Assembly (NCBI RefSeq): GCF_964340395.1
Contig: NC_135551.1
Location: 30,343,455-30,407,454, forward strand
Origin: Glandiceps talaboti
Taxonomy: Eukaryota > Hemichordata > Enteropneusta > Spengelidae
Reading direction: 5' to 3'
DNA length: 64,000 bases
Positions 20,131 to 34,454 of this stretch are shown here, in pieces. The notes below the pieces were generated by a model that worked only from the letters and a program-made list of their open reading frames with translations, made no database searches and had not been told where the DNA came from. The translations under genes were made by a program, and so were the position numbers. How positions within the stretch are numbered: position 1 is the stretch's first letter; each line of letters begins with the position of its first letter.

Positions 20131-22659
20131 GTCTGGATGCTAAATCTGCTCTAGCTGCATTTAACATGTTATATATACTACTTGAGTTGTATAAATCATA
20201 ACGTTTCACAGTTCAAAGGGTATACCATCGAGATAAGAATGATTAACAAGCCTGAACTTTACAGCTAAAAATCTCAGTAAAAGTTCATCTAGGTGATTAC
20301 AATGATAATTTATAAGCCTACGAAAACCTTTCAACCAGAGGTGATTCCATATGGGAAAATAATGATTGGACATGATGTGAAGTTGTCTACGTTTTGACGT
20401 CACATGCCATAGGATGAGTACTTTTTCTCGACAGAACTATACCATTTTGACAGCATGCTAGAGTTGTCAAGTTAATAGAGTGCCTGAAAGCTTTGCATAT
20501 ACACATACCAATCCATTTAGAAGAGCAATTACGAGAAAATCATTGGCTTATTTCCTCCTGTTAACATTCTCTCTTACCACCTGAGTTCATAAGGGGAAAA
20601 CGTCTTGGTAATGGTTCCCGTTTTACACCTCACTTTCAATTTGTCAGAACCATCGAAAGTATAAGTGCCTTCATTTCGGCAGAGTATATGTATCAGCAGT
20701 GTCATCATGGAGAGCAAACAGTTCCATTAATCTAACAACTGCTGTAGTCACTCACATACATCATGTAGTTACTATCTTACATGCGGGTCAGCATTTTTAC
20801 TTAGATTGCAGTAGTTAAAGCACTGAGACCCCACTGTCACCCCTATACCAGTTGTAATAGTTCACAGCTTCATGTATATGAGGATTTGTAGGAATCCTGT
20901 TGCAAAGTCATGTTTTACACCTAGTGTTATCTTTTAAGAATAAGTAATATTTATTTCTTCCACAACTTAACATTATATGGCAAATGTATGCACAGTTGGT
21001 TATCAGTACATACTTCGAAACAGTACCACCATCCAGTCGATATTTAAAGAATACTGACTTTATAACACTCTCCTCAGGTAATATGTAAACATAGACATAT
21101 ATAGAAAGTACAGATGATACAATCTAAATGTATGCTAGGTACTCTAAATGTATTTTTATTGTTTATATTGACCTCTAACTCCCTAACTTGATACAAAGAT
21201 GTGTCTATCATACAGTTGGTCCATGGTTACATTTTATGCCACTGATTAGATTCAGTAAAGTTAGCCTACTGTTCTACATTCCTGTCTATAATGCCTTTTA
21301 GTTTGGTGCACTGCACATTAACAGCTATTTCCATTGTATTAACCATGCACAACCAATGACATGGAGTACTCAATGCATGTAACCTTTCCCATAACTACTA
21401 CGATATTACTTTCTAATCCATCTTATGATCTATCCTCGGAAATTGGTTAAAAGGAAATAGACTGTCTCACGGCTATGTAATGATGTAATTACAGTTGAAA
21501 TGTACTTCACAAAACGCTGTGAAGGTCACTGAGAAGGGTGTCACAGCAGCAGGATGTATATTCCATATAAAAAAATGAAAAGAAATTCATTTCTTTTCTT
21601 TGATGTAAGTGTGATGTAATTTTGATAAATTGCTTCCTAATTTCATGTTGCTAAACATATGTTGCATGCTTTATTGCTAATATTCACGGTTTACTCGATG
21701 TTACATATTGGTGTGTTATTACTACAGAAATATGTGAGCAATCTGCTACATCAGTTCACCTAATTTGATATGATTTCACCTGGCATCTTAAAGATCAAAT
21801 GAAAATATACAGTCTGCAATCTGTAAAATTTTAAAAATATATAATCTTGACTGTTAGTGTTAGTCTAATATTTGATAACTGGCAGTTACTCAACTACTAA
21901 CTGATATCTTGAAATGTTGTGTTCCCTAAGGTTGGTCTATGACACCTTTAATCAGGAAAGCAACACATTTACTACTGTTCAAAACCAGGAATAAATAAGG
22001 AAAGAAAATTGCTAACAGGGTCTAATATTTTAATACATGCATTCAATCCAATCCAACCTTGGTTAGGTACATATGAACTGCTGGTGATTAAATTATCGTA
22101 GAAAACTCAAGGGAAAACATGTCATATGAGACTTTGTGAAATCCGCATTTCTAAAAATAAAGGAATTGATTATTTCTCCTTCATATACAAAACATGGTGA
22201 AGTATTGTATGCTTATTTCATCTCATCCATCAAACATGACTTTCTCAAGAGCAAGGAAATTCACACAAAAAATTCAAAAACTGGATTGGGAGTTAAATAG
22301 ATTATGGAGAGATAATATCAAAGTTTATAATGATAAAATACAATACTTTATTCACTAGAGACTGAATTATCTAGTTTCAAGTAGTCATTATAATTGCAAG
22401 ATTATCTTTTATAATGAGCAGAATATTTCCTTTCTGAATGATTCAATATTTTAAAAAAAACATACGCTATGTTAAATATTGGTAGAGGGATAGTTGAACT
22501 TTAGTGACCAGTTTCGTGCATCTCCATGGAAACAGAATAAGACTTTATGGAAATCTGCATCACCTCCCCTGATCTACTCCAAATTCAATTACTTTTAACC
22601 TTAGTTCCCAGTAGTACATCTGCTAAGGTACAATCTCAATTTGTTGTAGAATCAATACA
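20131..22659. other. Intron segment, nothing recognised
   Basis: AT-rich sequence without exon-like coding, RNA genes or clear repeats that I can see on either strand. Confidence 0.5.
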
Positions 22660-23135
22660 CTTTCAATAATGTGTCTACTTCTGATTACAGTAGAGTTGAA
22701 CAGGGGTATCAAAGGAAACAAAACCCTTTCCTTCATCAATATCACATCAACTGATTGCAGTAAGTTCAGCAAAATCGTTGGAAGTAATAAAATACTTTCT
22801 TTCTCAATATATTGTCAACTGCTGACTGCAACTAAGCAAACACCGCTGGAGGACAAAAACTGTTTTCTTTCGAATTATTACGTCAACAGCTGATCACAAT
22901 ACAATTCAGCAAAGCCATTAGAAGGAAAGAAATACTTTTTTCCCCCAACTATTACATGAATAAGTGATAACAGTACAACTGGGGCAAGCCATTAGCGGAA
23001 AGAACAAATTATCTTACCAACTATTATATGAACAGTTGATTACACAACAACTTGGCAAAGCCACTGGAGTAAAGAAACACTGTTCTTTCCAAATAGTATA
23101 CAAATATTGATTTAGTAAAACCACTGGAGGAAACA
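22660..23135. repeat. Diverged tandem repeat, about 70-75-bp unit
   Basis: About six imperfect units share the order TATTACATCAACAGTTGAT-like, then CAGCAAAGCCA, then CTGGAGGAAAGAAA-like segments. Divergence is high and the edges are approximate. Confidence 0.65.
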
Positions 23136-26100
23136 AATTGTCTGAATATCATTTCTAGTAGTGACTATATTACAAGTCTGTACATGTCTACCATCAGCGT
23201 GAAAGAAAACACATTTCTTAAAATGTGATGTTTCTAATACCATATGGTGCGTTATCAGTACTACTGATACAGCATAAGTTAAGAGTACCTTATTCATAAA
23301 TGTCTGTAAACGCATTTAGTCTTACTATAAATAATACATTACCATGGAAACTACAAGATAATGTCTTTGTATCAATAGTTACTTTTTCTGGTTGTTTTTC
23401 ACATAAACTTTGTGGTGTATATTAAAACCAGGAAGTTTACAAACATTTCAAGGGACATACTCAGTTTATCCATTTTTGTTATTGCTGTCTTTTTTTTCAT
23501 TTTTTTTTTTTTTTGGGGGGGGGGGCTGCATATTAATAGGTAACAATATCTACTATCTGAATTATAATTGACCAGAACAATACAAAAACAATTTGATGTC
23601 ATAATTTAGTATATGTATACATGTACAATGGCAAGGTAACCCCTATTGTCACATATGTATCAGCGATTAATTGCACCAGTGCACACATGCATACACTGCA
23701 GTGCAATACTGAAAACATTATTGCATACCCACATGTAAATGATATGCAAAAGAGGGGCATGATAAGTTATTGTAAAACTACAAGAAAGTGCATGATCGCA
23801 TCGCTCATTTTTTATGGAAATTTGCTATTTGGATAAACATACTATATAGTAGTAATAGAACTTTATGTCGAGTGAGTACCAGTGTGGGTACTTAGAGATA
23901 TTTGCACTTGTGTTTGCAGTGTGTTCTGCTGCACTTTCACTAGCTACGCTTAATTTTGTACGGCTGCATGGAACACTGCAAGCACTCATTCAAATACCCC
24001 GAGTATGCCACACATGCACTCACAAACAATGCCAGAAGATGATTTGGATTGGCATCACAGGCATAGATTGACATTTATACTGGAACAATTTAATTGGGGT
24101 TTCATATGTAAGTAACTTTCGTGAACCATTCAGAGGTAAAAAGTACGATCTAAGCTTGTACAATGACATCAACATTCTTTATACTAAAAGTAACACACCT
24201 TCCTGTTCAAATGTCAGTTTTCTGCACAATTCAACAATGAACAATAGTATACTGACAATCTAATCATACCAAAATAGATCAAACTATAATATTTCCTGCG
24301 ATAAATGTCAACGCTTTATGATCTACATCGCTCATATTTTCATTTCCTGCTCACAGGAGGATTATCAATTGACTCAGGTTTTTTCCTTTTTATTCACAAT
24401 CTTTTTGTTGTTGAAGCAACACTGACATATTGAAATCATCCACCCTAGAATAATCCTGATAAATATTCTATATGATATAATACATATAATACATACGACT
24501 AGTGATTGCATGTACTAATAGCTATTTGTCTGACAACATGTACCGTAAGCAGTTACACATACACATATATTATCAACAACTCTTGCACTATTAAGTACAC
24601 AGTAGATTGTTTAGGGTAGTAAAGTCAGTCTATAGGTCAATGCTCTGTGTAATACTGTAAACTTGGACACTTTCTCTAATATAAAGACTGGTAGCTTGCA
24701 TTCATTTGTTTTGGCTGGGAAAAAACAAATTCAAAATAAGCACTAATGGCTAAAAGGCCTTCTTGGATTAAAAAAACACTGCATCAGCTTAGAAAATTGT
24801 CAACATTAATTAGTCTTTGAGAATTAGTTGAAGACAGTAAAATCGCAAAATTTCCTAGTGGTGAAAATATCCTGGTTTACAGTAATTGTAAAACACTTTG
24901 AATTGAACAATGACTCAAAAGTGATATCATTATATTATAATTCCCACCTGTATTCATCATCCTTGTGTCACTGAAGTCGCATTTCAAAAGACATATTTTA
25001 ACAATGATTTTCTTCATCATTGAGACAGTGAGACATATCGGCAATCTGAATAGACCACACTGCAAGATTTCCCTATTCATGTTACTACAGTGGTGAAACC
25101 TAACAAATACACTTTATCATTTATGGGTGGATATTGCACAAACACTAAAAAGATGCCATATTTTAACCAAATGAAAGGTTGACTGAAAAAGGAAACCGCA
25201 TTCAATTTACCTGAAATACATGTTCTATGGGTTGTGAAACCACAGCAAACACACAGTACCGTTAATAGATATTTTCATCAACATCTGTCGGACATACCTG
25301 TAAAAGTTACACCTCTCTGTCATCACCAACACATAATATATATGTAAAGTAACCAGCATAGACTTGTTTAATCACAAACGCACGCAGCCTTACATTATTA
25401 TAGTACGTCATTATACCATTATTAATAGCAATTTACCGAATTAAGCATGTTCCATATGCATAAATTCCATTATGAAATTCACAACCTACTGTAATACAAT
25501 ACACAAGTGCCTGAGGAATAAAGCTATGACCCTAATCAGTAAATATCACAGGTGACCTTAAGTGTTTAGGTCACGACCTTGAACAAGGTGTGCAACTCAA
25601 ACAGAAGTATAATACCAAATGAATATTTTTCCTAACAATTCATTCAATTCACCTAGCATGATTAATGTGCATTTATTTCATAAATTTGATGACTAAGAAA
25701 GTCAATTCATAAATATACATATCTGAAATAATCCAAGACTATAGATATGTTTGGATAAAATTGTAAATATTATTACAGTTTCTTGCCAAACTTTTGATAT
25801 CTTTTACTTGGCAGAGAGAGATTAGTAGCAGTGAATTATAAATTCTCTGCGTCACCAATATTTTTGACGGGTTTACTGCATAAAAGTAGGTTGTGCTAAC
25901 AAATGCTGTATCATTACCATTCATTAAAATTTTCCATTTGTAAAGAAATATGTCATGAATAACATTTTTATGATCTACAAGTTGGATTTGACTAAAAACC
26001 CTATCATATTCGAATTTCATATCTATTGAAATTTTTTTGCCAAATACAAAATGTTTCTAGTATTTCACAGCGGAAAGAAAATGCAAAAATTATATACCAT

Positions 26101-26463
26101 TTATCACACTGAATATCAATAATGTACACCAGACTTTAATAATAATCAAAACTTCATTTCTGAGTGCTCTTTTAATTAAAAAAGAACATTAAATCGACAA
26201 CTATTTGACATGGTGTTTACATGGAGTTGCTCACAGACAAAAGACAAAAGAAATCTAAAAATTATTTATTCATACCTATATTTTATTTGATAATTCTTCC
26301 TTTCGTCAGTTAGGGAGGCCTCAAATGACATGCAGTATCATGTCATCATCTTTTGATAAATAAATGGATGCAATATGAATGAATGATTTATGTGCTGTGC
26401 CTTAAACAGGGATTCATTTCGAATTGTGTCACATTGCCATGAAACAGATATACATTGAGTACC
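23136..26463. other. Intron segment with a T-tract/G-tract junction
   Basis: Mostly AT-rich non-coding sequence. At 23,501-23,525 fourteen T are followed directly by eleven G. Predicted ORFs (for example 23,621-23,836 and 23,865-24,071) have no recognisable domain. Confidence 0.5.
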
Positions 26464-27120
26464 CTGCTGTGTTACATGTATATCAGATGAAATAGCCATA
26501 TACGAGTATTTGTTCTGTGTTACATCACATGAAATAGCCATATACAAGTATTTGCTCTGTGTTATATCACATGAAATAGCCATATACAAGTATTTGCTCT
26601 GTGTTATATCACATGAAATAGCCATATACGAGTATTTGTTCTGTGTTACATCACATGAAATAGCCATATACGAGTATTTGTACTGTGTTACATCACATGA
26701 AATAGCCATATATGAGTATTTGCTCTGTGTTACATCACATGAAATAGCTATACATTGAGTATTACCCTGTGTTATATCGCATGAAATAGACATAATAATA
26801 ATAATGTTGGGTTCTTATATAGCGCTTTCCCATGCCGTGTCAAAGCACTTTACAATTATTACATATCTTGAGATTACCCTGTGTTATATCACATGAAATA
26901 GACCCTGCATTATTGCATGAAATAGACGAACATGAGTAGTACTCTGTTTAATATATAGCATGCAATAGACATATAAACTTGCATGAAATGGACTAACCCT
27001 GTGTTACACTATATATCAAACTTGCATGAAATAGATTTAACCCTGTGTTAGACTAGATGTCAGACTTGCATGAAATAGACTTAACCCTGTGTTTATACTA
27101 GATGTCAGACTTACATGAAA
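26464..27120. repeat. 42-bp minisatellite with decaying right flank
   Basis: About six good units of 42 bp (26,475-26,760), each containing CACATGAAATAGCCATATAC and TATTTG then CTGTGTTACAT. Because 42 is a multiple of three, both strands carry repetitive ORFs of 14 residues per unit; there is no sign that these are coding. Degenerate units continue to about 27,120. The array is interrupted at 26,793-26,866 by a foreign segment. Confidence 0.9.
26793..26866 (+). mobile_element. Short SINE-like fragment inserted in the 42-bp array
   Basis: The segment starts with an AATAATAATAAT run and contains TTCTTATATAGCGCTTTCCC and AAAGCACTTTACAATTATT. It is unlike the surrounding repeat and splits a unit. 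ACAT occurs at both edges, a possible short target duplication. TATATAGCGC with AAAGCRCTTTACA is a motif I associate with dispersed elements in marine invertebrates; the family is not assigned. Confidence 0.5.
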
Positions 27121-30100
27121 TAGACACATGTAACTAACTGCATGTTACTTTGTCTATTAAATCAGCTGCCTCGGTAATATTGTCAATTAACTCACTGACT
27201 GACATTACAAAACTCCTAATATGCCATTTAGCCCTCAGCATACCTAAAAGAGTAACTCTTGCTTGTACACTTTTTAGGACAACGTTATTTTTTGATGAAA
27301 AATTGTCAAAAGCCTCTCCTAAATATTTGACTTTCTCTGTACAATATGTGTTCTTAAATGGACAGATACACCAAGACATAATAAATGTAGCTTGTTTTCA
27401 TCAATTTTATGTGTTGAGAATTAGGGACCATTTCATAATTATCTTGACTGTACAGAATATTGAATTACCAACCCTCTGATTCCTAAATCTTTGTGATAAA
27501 AAGGAGAAATTATTATACTTAAAACGAGATGAAGTATCAGAAAACAGTCCAGGAAATTCATTGAAATCAACGACACCGCAATCAACGACATTCAATAACA
27601 ATCCAATATTGGGTACGCTACACTTGTCAATGTTCATTTCAAATGCTGTCAGCGGGTTGAAAAGAACACAAAAACCTGTACCTGATGTGTTGTCTGATGG
27701 TAGCAATTATTTCACTATTTCGTAAGAATAAGCTGGCGAGTAAAGAAAACGTATTGGCTTCCCTACTGGGAAACGATAATGTAATTACTTCAATACAAAT
27801 ACAAGAATTGAATTTAGTCTTCACAGCGATACTGTCAGGTTGTAGACGATAAGATGAATTCAGAATTTACAGAGATGAACACTAGCCACAGACTAAGCAT
27901 GAAACAGTATTTACAGAGATGAACTCAAGTTGTAGACTAAGCATGAAACTGTATTGAGTCACATACACTACAGAAATATCCACATCTATCTGTACATGGT
28001 GAATCAGCTGGACAGGAACACATAGGCCAATGATATTGTTATCACAAGGAGCAACCTCCATGTATCATTTCTGTATATTTTCAGAAATATTTCAGATCTT
28101 TTTCACAACTGTTATACTAAGTAGCTCTGATTCGATGTTTTATTTAGATGTATTCTTTGCACATGGTTATTTTATCTACAACTGATTTATTATTTTCTCT
28201 TTGTTTATGTATGTTTTTCATCATAGATTATCTTTCCCTTTTTCATATTCACTGAGAGTACATCAACAATTCATATACTAATCTGATTATGATGGATATC
28301 ATTATGTAACTATTTCATTTACACAAACAATAACTGTAACTTCATTGATATTCTCAGTGAAACAAACACTTCATTAGTCAAGTGTTGATGTCATTATAGA
28401 AATAAATGGCCTTGTAATTGACATCACGACATATCAAACATTCACATAAATGGGCCATACCTAATCACAAGTACTGCACTCATCATGGTGTGCCTATCTA
28501 TTCAGTAAATGGAATCTGAACAGAACTGTTGTACGTACGTACATACAGTATGAAATGTCTGCAATGATGAAATGGTAAAATTTTGGTATGGAATTATTCG
28601 AAGACAAGTGTTTTTTTTTCATATGGAGGTACGAACCATAATCACTGGACAATATAGAACGTATGATGCATAACACATACAATGTCAGCTTCTGAAGAAA
28701 GTCAAATACTGAATTCTGTGGTCTCATAAGACTGAATTTAATAAAATTTTCTCTTGATTAAGGAATTGTCTTTGTTAAAAGCTCAACAACTGATGCATAT
28801 TACTTTGAAGATGGTTCCATGTTGCTGAATTTGCAAACAATCACATACACTGATTTCAGGAGTCAGTTGTTTCATAACAGTTGTACGATTGATAAACAAG
28901 CCATGTATACGACATCTGTCCACTTGATAAACAAACCACGTTGACTGATTTCAGTACTGAGATAATAACGTATGCCATACGATAAACCAGGCCAGGGTGA
29001 TTTTCCTTGGCTGTTTTCAAGACTAATCACACATAATGAGACTAGCTATCTCAATGTATGACATACTGCGTCAACAGTCCAAATGACAAAAGAGCTCCTT
29101 GTTTGCAGGGTTTCAACTCAATACTGTAAACTCTTAATTTCCCTGGTGACCTACGATCGACATGTCTGGTCGGGTCCGAAAATTGTGTAAAATTTCCTTC
29201 AATCATCACGGAGTTAAAGATTTAGAAAAATATCACCTCCTGTCTTGATTTCTATAAATACAAACTACCTATAAGTCTTTTCTCTTGCCCCTTGTATTTT
29301 TAATCCTCAACAGACTTGTGTTATTGGCAATATGTTGGCAAATCTAGTTCCATACTTGTTTTTAAACACAGAAAGAAGTATCTCTGTTTAGGGCAAAATT
29401 TATGTAAGGTTCAACAGAAATCTTAAATTTGATGGTTTTTAGGAAAGTTTAAAAAATTCCAAACAGAAGGCTGTAATTTAGTAGTTTACTTACATATAAT
29501 GTTGTTAAATTGTGGAGAATCTACATGGAGATTCCCCACATGTTAGTGTACTATAAAATAACTATCTTCTGTTATGGAATTCCTCAAACTTTCTGAAACA
29601 AATCAAATTTTTAAGAGCTTACAATATAAGTGCCCAATTTGTTCTGACTAAGCCTGCAGGCCCATGTGACCTAGTCAATTTTAACAAGTACAGTTACAAT
29701 AATGATAAATGTTCAATTTGTTTATAGAACGTTCCCAATTGACCAGCAGCACAAAAGCCATCAATACTGCCAATTGCAAACTAAATAAATTTACTTGCCC
29801 AGTGGGTACAAAATATTCAAATATTGGACTCATAAACACTGATCAATAGTTAGAAATTCTTATAATTGTCAATGCAAATACTAAGTACATTGTATCTCAG
29901 GTGTGTTTGTCTACAAATCTATCACAGCCAGAGGTGCCTTCATTCATGAATATTTCCTCTTTTTAAAAAAAGAAAGAAAAGATTTTCAGTATCCCTTGCC
30001 TGTGCTGTACAAATTCTAACAATTCAATGTTGATGTACAGCCCACTATTTTAACTACTAATTAATGCAAATGTTGTTGGTAAGAAATTACATACAACTCT

Positions 30101-30716
30101 TATCATTGCAAAAACATTTTCATTTCAAAATATAATTTTGACTCATAATTATGAAGATGTTTCATTTCTTCACATCACACAAAATAAATGATACATTACA
30201 TAAACAAATGACTGGCACTTAAAAACGTGCATTGAAAATAGATCAGTGACTACCGGGTATATAATTCTTGACAGTAGACATTGACACATCAGTGATTAAT
30301 TGACTTTATCTATGTTCTGTACATGGACTAACACCTCAGCAAGGACAAGGCTACACTCCATCGCATTATAAGTGGTAAATATATCCAGTCTCTCTACTTC
30401 ACTGACTATTGATTTAAAGGAATACTCTTGCATTTTCTTCTTTTGATTGCCCTTTCTCAAAATATATGTCCATGTTTATGTAGACACTCTGTCCCTCTTT
30501 TGTTCCCTTTCTTTCAAACATATTTTTCCCATTAATTTCTCTCCTCTCTACACATTCCATTAATCTTTACACCCTTGTCTTTCTTTGTATATCTATCTTT
30601 CAATCTTTTATTTCTTAACTTTTACTGAAGCAAATTCCATATCTAACTATTATACACAGGGGAAAATTCATATTTGATGGCTGCGACGAATTGTATAATA
30701 TTACAGTCTCAACCTT
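27121..30716. other. Intron segment; unassigned minus-strand ORFs at 27.1-27.8 kb
   Basis: Between 27,134 and 27,824 the minus strand holds three successive ORFs of 61-99 residues in more than one frame, separated by stops. They are not low-complexity but I recognise no domain. A decayed transposon or retrocopy is possible, as is chance. The rest, to 30,716, is AT-rich with nothing recognised. Confidence 0.4.
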
Positions 30717-31055
30717 ACTACTAATGGCTTGGATAAGTTGCATAGAAGTACAATATATAGCATGTTACTATCGATGGGCTAAATGAGTTGCATAGAATTG
30801 CAGTATATGTACCTTACTATTGATGGTCTAAATGAGTTGCATAGAATTACAGTATTTGTACCTTACTATTGATGGTCTGGATGAGTTGCATAGAATTGCA
30901 ATATATGCACCTTACTATTGATGGTCTAAATGAATTGCATAGAATTACAGTATATGCTTTACTACTGATGGTCTGGATGAGTTGCATAGAATTACAATGT
31001 ATGCACCTTACTATTGATGGTCTAAATGAGTTGTATAGAATTACAGTGTGTACTG
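30717..31055. repeat. 49-bp minisatellite, about seven copies
   Basis: Units of 46-49 bp share GATGGTCTAAATGAGTTGCA and TAGAATTACAGTATATG with small differences. The ORFs in the array follow the repeat and are not considered coding. Confidence 0.9.
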
Positions 31056-33060
31056 AAACTAGACAGCGCACTGATAAATGAGACCATTACACTCATTACA
31101 GTATAAGCATTACTTAGAAAACATTTAGCGTACAATTCATAAATTAAAACACTGTATATCTTTTTCTGTGTCATCCCTAGTGTGGACACGATAGAATGAC
31201 CTAAATTTACTAAAACACTAAAATTAGGAGACACAGATCTATGTCAAATTATTTCACCAAACAAAGTCATACTGATCTTAAACGATTACCTGTACTAATA
31301 TATGAAAACAGATTTTTGAAATGTAATAAGAGAATGCAAAATGGTTTGTGTAGATATATATATTTCATTTTGTGAAGCATCCTGGGTGCATCAAATATCA
31401 TATGTGATTTCAAATTAAGATAACAAGAATCAACTGTGCAATAGGAGGCCGAATCAATATAGATTTATACAAAGTAGGAGTATTATTAGACTGCATATGA
31501 TAGTGTTTTCCTTCTAAAACAGGATACTCTTTACTTTCTTATTTCATAAATTTGATGCATTTTACCTTCCTCAACGTGTTGGTTTTGATTCTTATTTTTC
31601 AGATTTAAATTTTTTTTTTTAAATTACATTTTTGCCCAAGAAAGTTTGTATGATTTTTTATGTACAGCTGAGGAATGTCTTCTGATTTACCAGCTAGATT
31701 TTATGGTCTGAGTGAGTGAACTTACCAGGTATTAATAAAGTATAGATTCTTTGTGTGTATTTGATCAGACATTCTGGCCTCTGACTTTATTAGAAACAGT
31801 ATATTGTGCAAATATTATCTGTACACCATTTCAATTTTTCTACAGCAATAACTGACTAACATATCATTTTTGGAGAGTCTTTCAATGCTACCATTGGTAT
31901 TTCTAATATGAGGGTTTAGTAACCCAGAAACGACAAAAGCTATATCTTGAAATTCATAGATCGTTTTCATGCATTCAGTTAAATATAGTTCTAGATGGTA
32001 CATTCAGTTTATAGTTTCAGATGGTACTGGGGCAGTAAAGAGGGATATAAACCTGCTAAAATTTAGTATTTGATCATAATGATTTTTTTTTATGGGGGGG
32101 GGGGGTCATAACTGGGGTACTTCACACTTATTTAACGTTACCTGTGATTACAACATTAGAACACTCTTGTGGCCAAATTTAGTATGTTTTGCTATAGCGT
32201 CACATCTGTACAACATATGTAAAGGAAGATTTGAACTGACTGCAACGAAATGGTACAACTAATAACTATATCTCTTAGCTACACTAACATAACAACCAAA
32301 TGGCTAGTACTTACTGAATAGTTGAAGCCCATTTCCTTGTTGTCACAGCACTGTTCAAACATTTCAACGATTTCACAAGTGAATCTTATAGTCAAATCTG
32401 TCTAGTATCTTCTGTACAAAAAACCACACATTAACAGACAGCAAACACCTAGTCATACATCCATATAGACTTTAGGTAGTCGGCAAAGCCAATAACACAG
32501 TAATGACATGGCAAGTGGCTAAGGTGCACACTTATACACCCCTCAAAATAGTAGATTCTTCCAAGCTGTAGTTTATCAGCATGCATAACAATTCACAGCT
32601 CACAGTAGAGTGGCAGAGTTGTAAGCTCTAAAGCACTGGGGACACATTGAGGTATTACTCAACATCGCTTAAGATGACGAAACCACCAAGAACGATACTA
32701 AATTACCCATCTACATCTTAAGACATTTACCGACAACAGACGGAAAAATGGTCAGTTCTATATACTCAGCATTTTAAGGTCAACTGGTCAGCTTACAGAG
32801 TCTTATGAACCACAGTATTAAAATCTGCCGATAATACAAACAAGATTTCATGGAATCTATAAATGTCAATCAGCTGGGTGAAGGCATTTCTCTGAAAGAT
32901 ACCCAGGTGACATATTTTGAGGTGATGTTTGGAAGGTCACTGACTACAGTGTCCATTAATAATTCAATCATTTCATCATCATATTACAAATAATCACTAC
33001 ATGACCCAAATGGACATGTAAAATGCAAAAACATTCTCAAAGGTTGTTTGGTGTAACATT
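31056..33060. other. Intron segment with a G-tract
   Basis: AT-rich, no exon recognised. A T-run followed by ATG and twelve G lies at 32,083-32,105. A donor-like CTGGTAAGT on the minus strand near 31,735 has no convincing exon before it. Confidence 0.5.
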
Positions 33061-33277
33061 TATTTTTAATTTCTCTGTATATAAAATGAGTCTATGCATG
33101 TCTTGATCATAATACATATTTCACAGTGATTAATTGATTGTTTTTGTATCCTAGTAGTGTTTATATGTGTTTATGTTATATATTGTGTTTTTATGTATTT
33201 TGTTTATCAGCTCGCTAGAGTGGGAACTTTGTGCCTGTCAGATGTTGACTTATAAATAAATAAATAATAAATAAATG
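33061..33277 (+). mobile_element. Possible LINE or SINE 3' tail
   Basis: The segment ends TGTGCCTGTCAGATGTTGAC followed by TTATAAATAAATAAATAATAA, an AATA-type simple tail like those ending non-LTR retroelements. No reverse-transcriptase sequence precedes it, so at most a 5'-truncated copy. Element boundaries are uncertain. Confidence 0.4.
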
Positions 33278-33692
33278 CTGGAATTGCATTGTAAAACAAA
33301 TCTATGCCAGATCTCTCATTCAGTTTCACAGTGTTAACATTTTGTTTGTATTTGATAATAAGATATTGAAATGTGAGCTCTAAAGTTGGCCTTTGGAATA
33401 CTTGAATTATATTTAATCTGGGTATTCAATTTTTAACATTTCATAGCGTTTTTGTAAGCTCTATATTATTAACCTTTGTATCAAATGAATTATTTATCTA
33501 ATCTGGACTTTCTGACACTGGTATTATTTTGGTTTGCTCTATGTTGGCTCATTTTTAACGCTTCGTAGCATTTTTGTAAGCTCTATGTTGGCCTTAGCAT
33601 GAAATGAATTATATATTTAATCCGAACTTGCCATTTTTCAACACTTGGTACTGACATTTTTAAGATCTACGTTAGCCTTTGTATAAAATGAA

Positions 33693-34235
33693 TTATATAT
33701 TTAATGTGTATTTGCCATTTCTATAAAACTCTTTCTGTAAACTTGGTAATGTCTCATGTACAGTAAGATGATCGAATCTGTTGAAATATACTCGCAAATA
33801 TTCTGATGGTTCCCCTCTCCTTAAAATGTTCGTGTCGATCGATTTATATTTTTTTCTTAAAAAAGTCACACGCATGTCATTTCTCAAATAACTTTCCACA
33901 CATTCCAGTCTTGTTAAAAAGTGTGGTTTGGTTGGTTCAGTCAAAAATTATCTTTCTTTCAAGTCTTTTAATTTTTCAAATCCACCTCACTTCTTAAACC
34001 AGGCTACCCTTCAAGTTATTTATCTTGGAAAATCGTGATTTTCACAAAATTGTTTTTGCAACAAAGCATCCTGGTTAGGTGCGGTTGGAATTGGCTGAGG
34101 TGTGTATACCGTATATATACATTGATATGTACAAATAAGACACAGTTGGTTAGATTCAGTGGTATTGAGGAGTTCTGGTGTGATGTGATTATCTTTCTTG
34201 TTTAATTCAGTGTCTAGACTTATGTTGCATCTCAC
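33693..34235 (-). other. Unassigned coding-like relic
   Basis: Two minus-strand ORFs (34,020-34,235 and 33,693-33,944) have mixed, protein-like composition, for example NTTESNQLCLICTY and GEPSEYLRVYFNRFDHLTVH. Stops and a frame change separate them. I recognise no family. They might be a decayed retrocopy or transposon piece, or chance. Confidence 0.25.
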
Positions 34236-34454
34236 GATTAATCAATCAATCAATCAATTAACCGAGTCTGGGAATCTCTTGAAGGAGAAAACTATGCATT
34301 TGTCTTTGATTGGAAATGAAATGAAGACTATACAAAGTACCTTGAAGTCTCGACTTATCAACTGCATTGTGTCTACTGACATCCTAATTAAATTGGTTTA
34401 TATCTTTCATACCAATTCAAGCCAAGGATGTATGTGTATAGAACAGAGTAGTGA

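Noticed and set aside
26338-26793. 151-residue repetitive minus-strand ORF (14-residue unit)
   Set aside because: Follows from a 42-bp period. The opposite strand is also open, no splice context, and an insertion interrupts the array.
27134-27824. Minus-strand ORFs considered as a LINE or retrocopy
   Set aside because: No RT, endonuclease or other motif found; kept only as an unassigned note.
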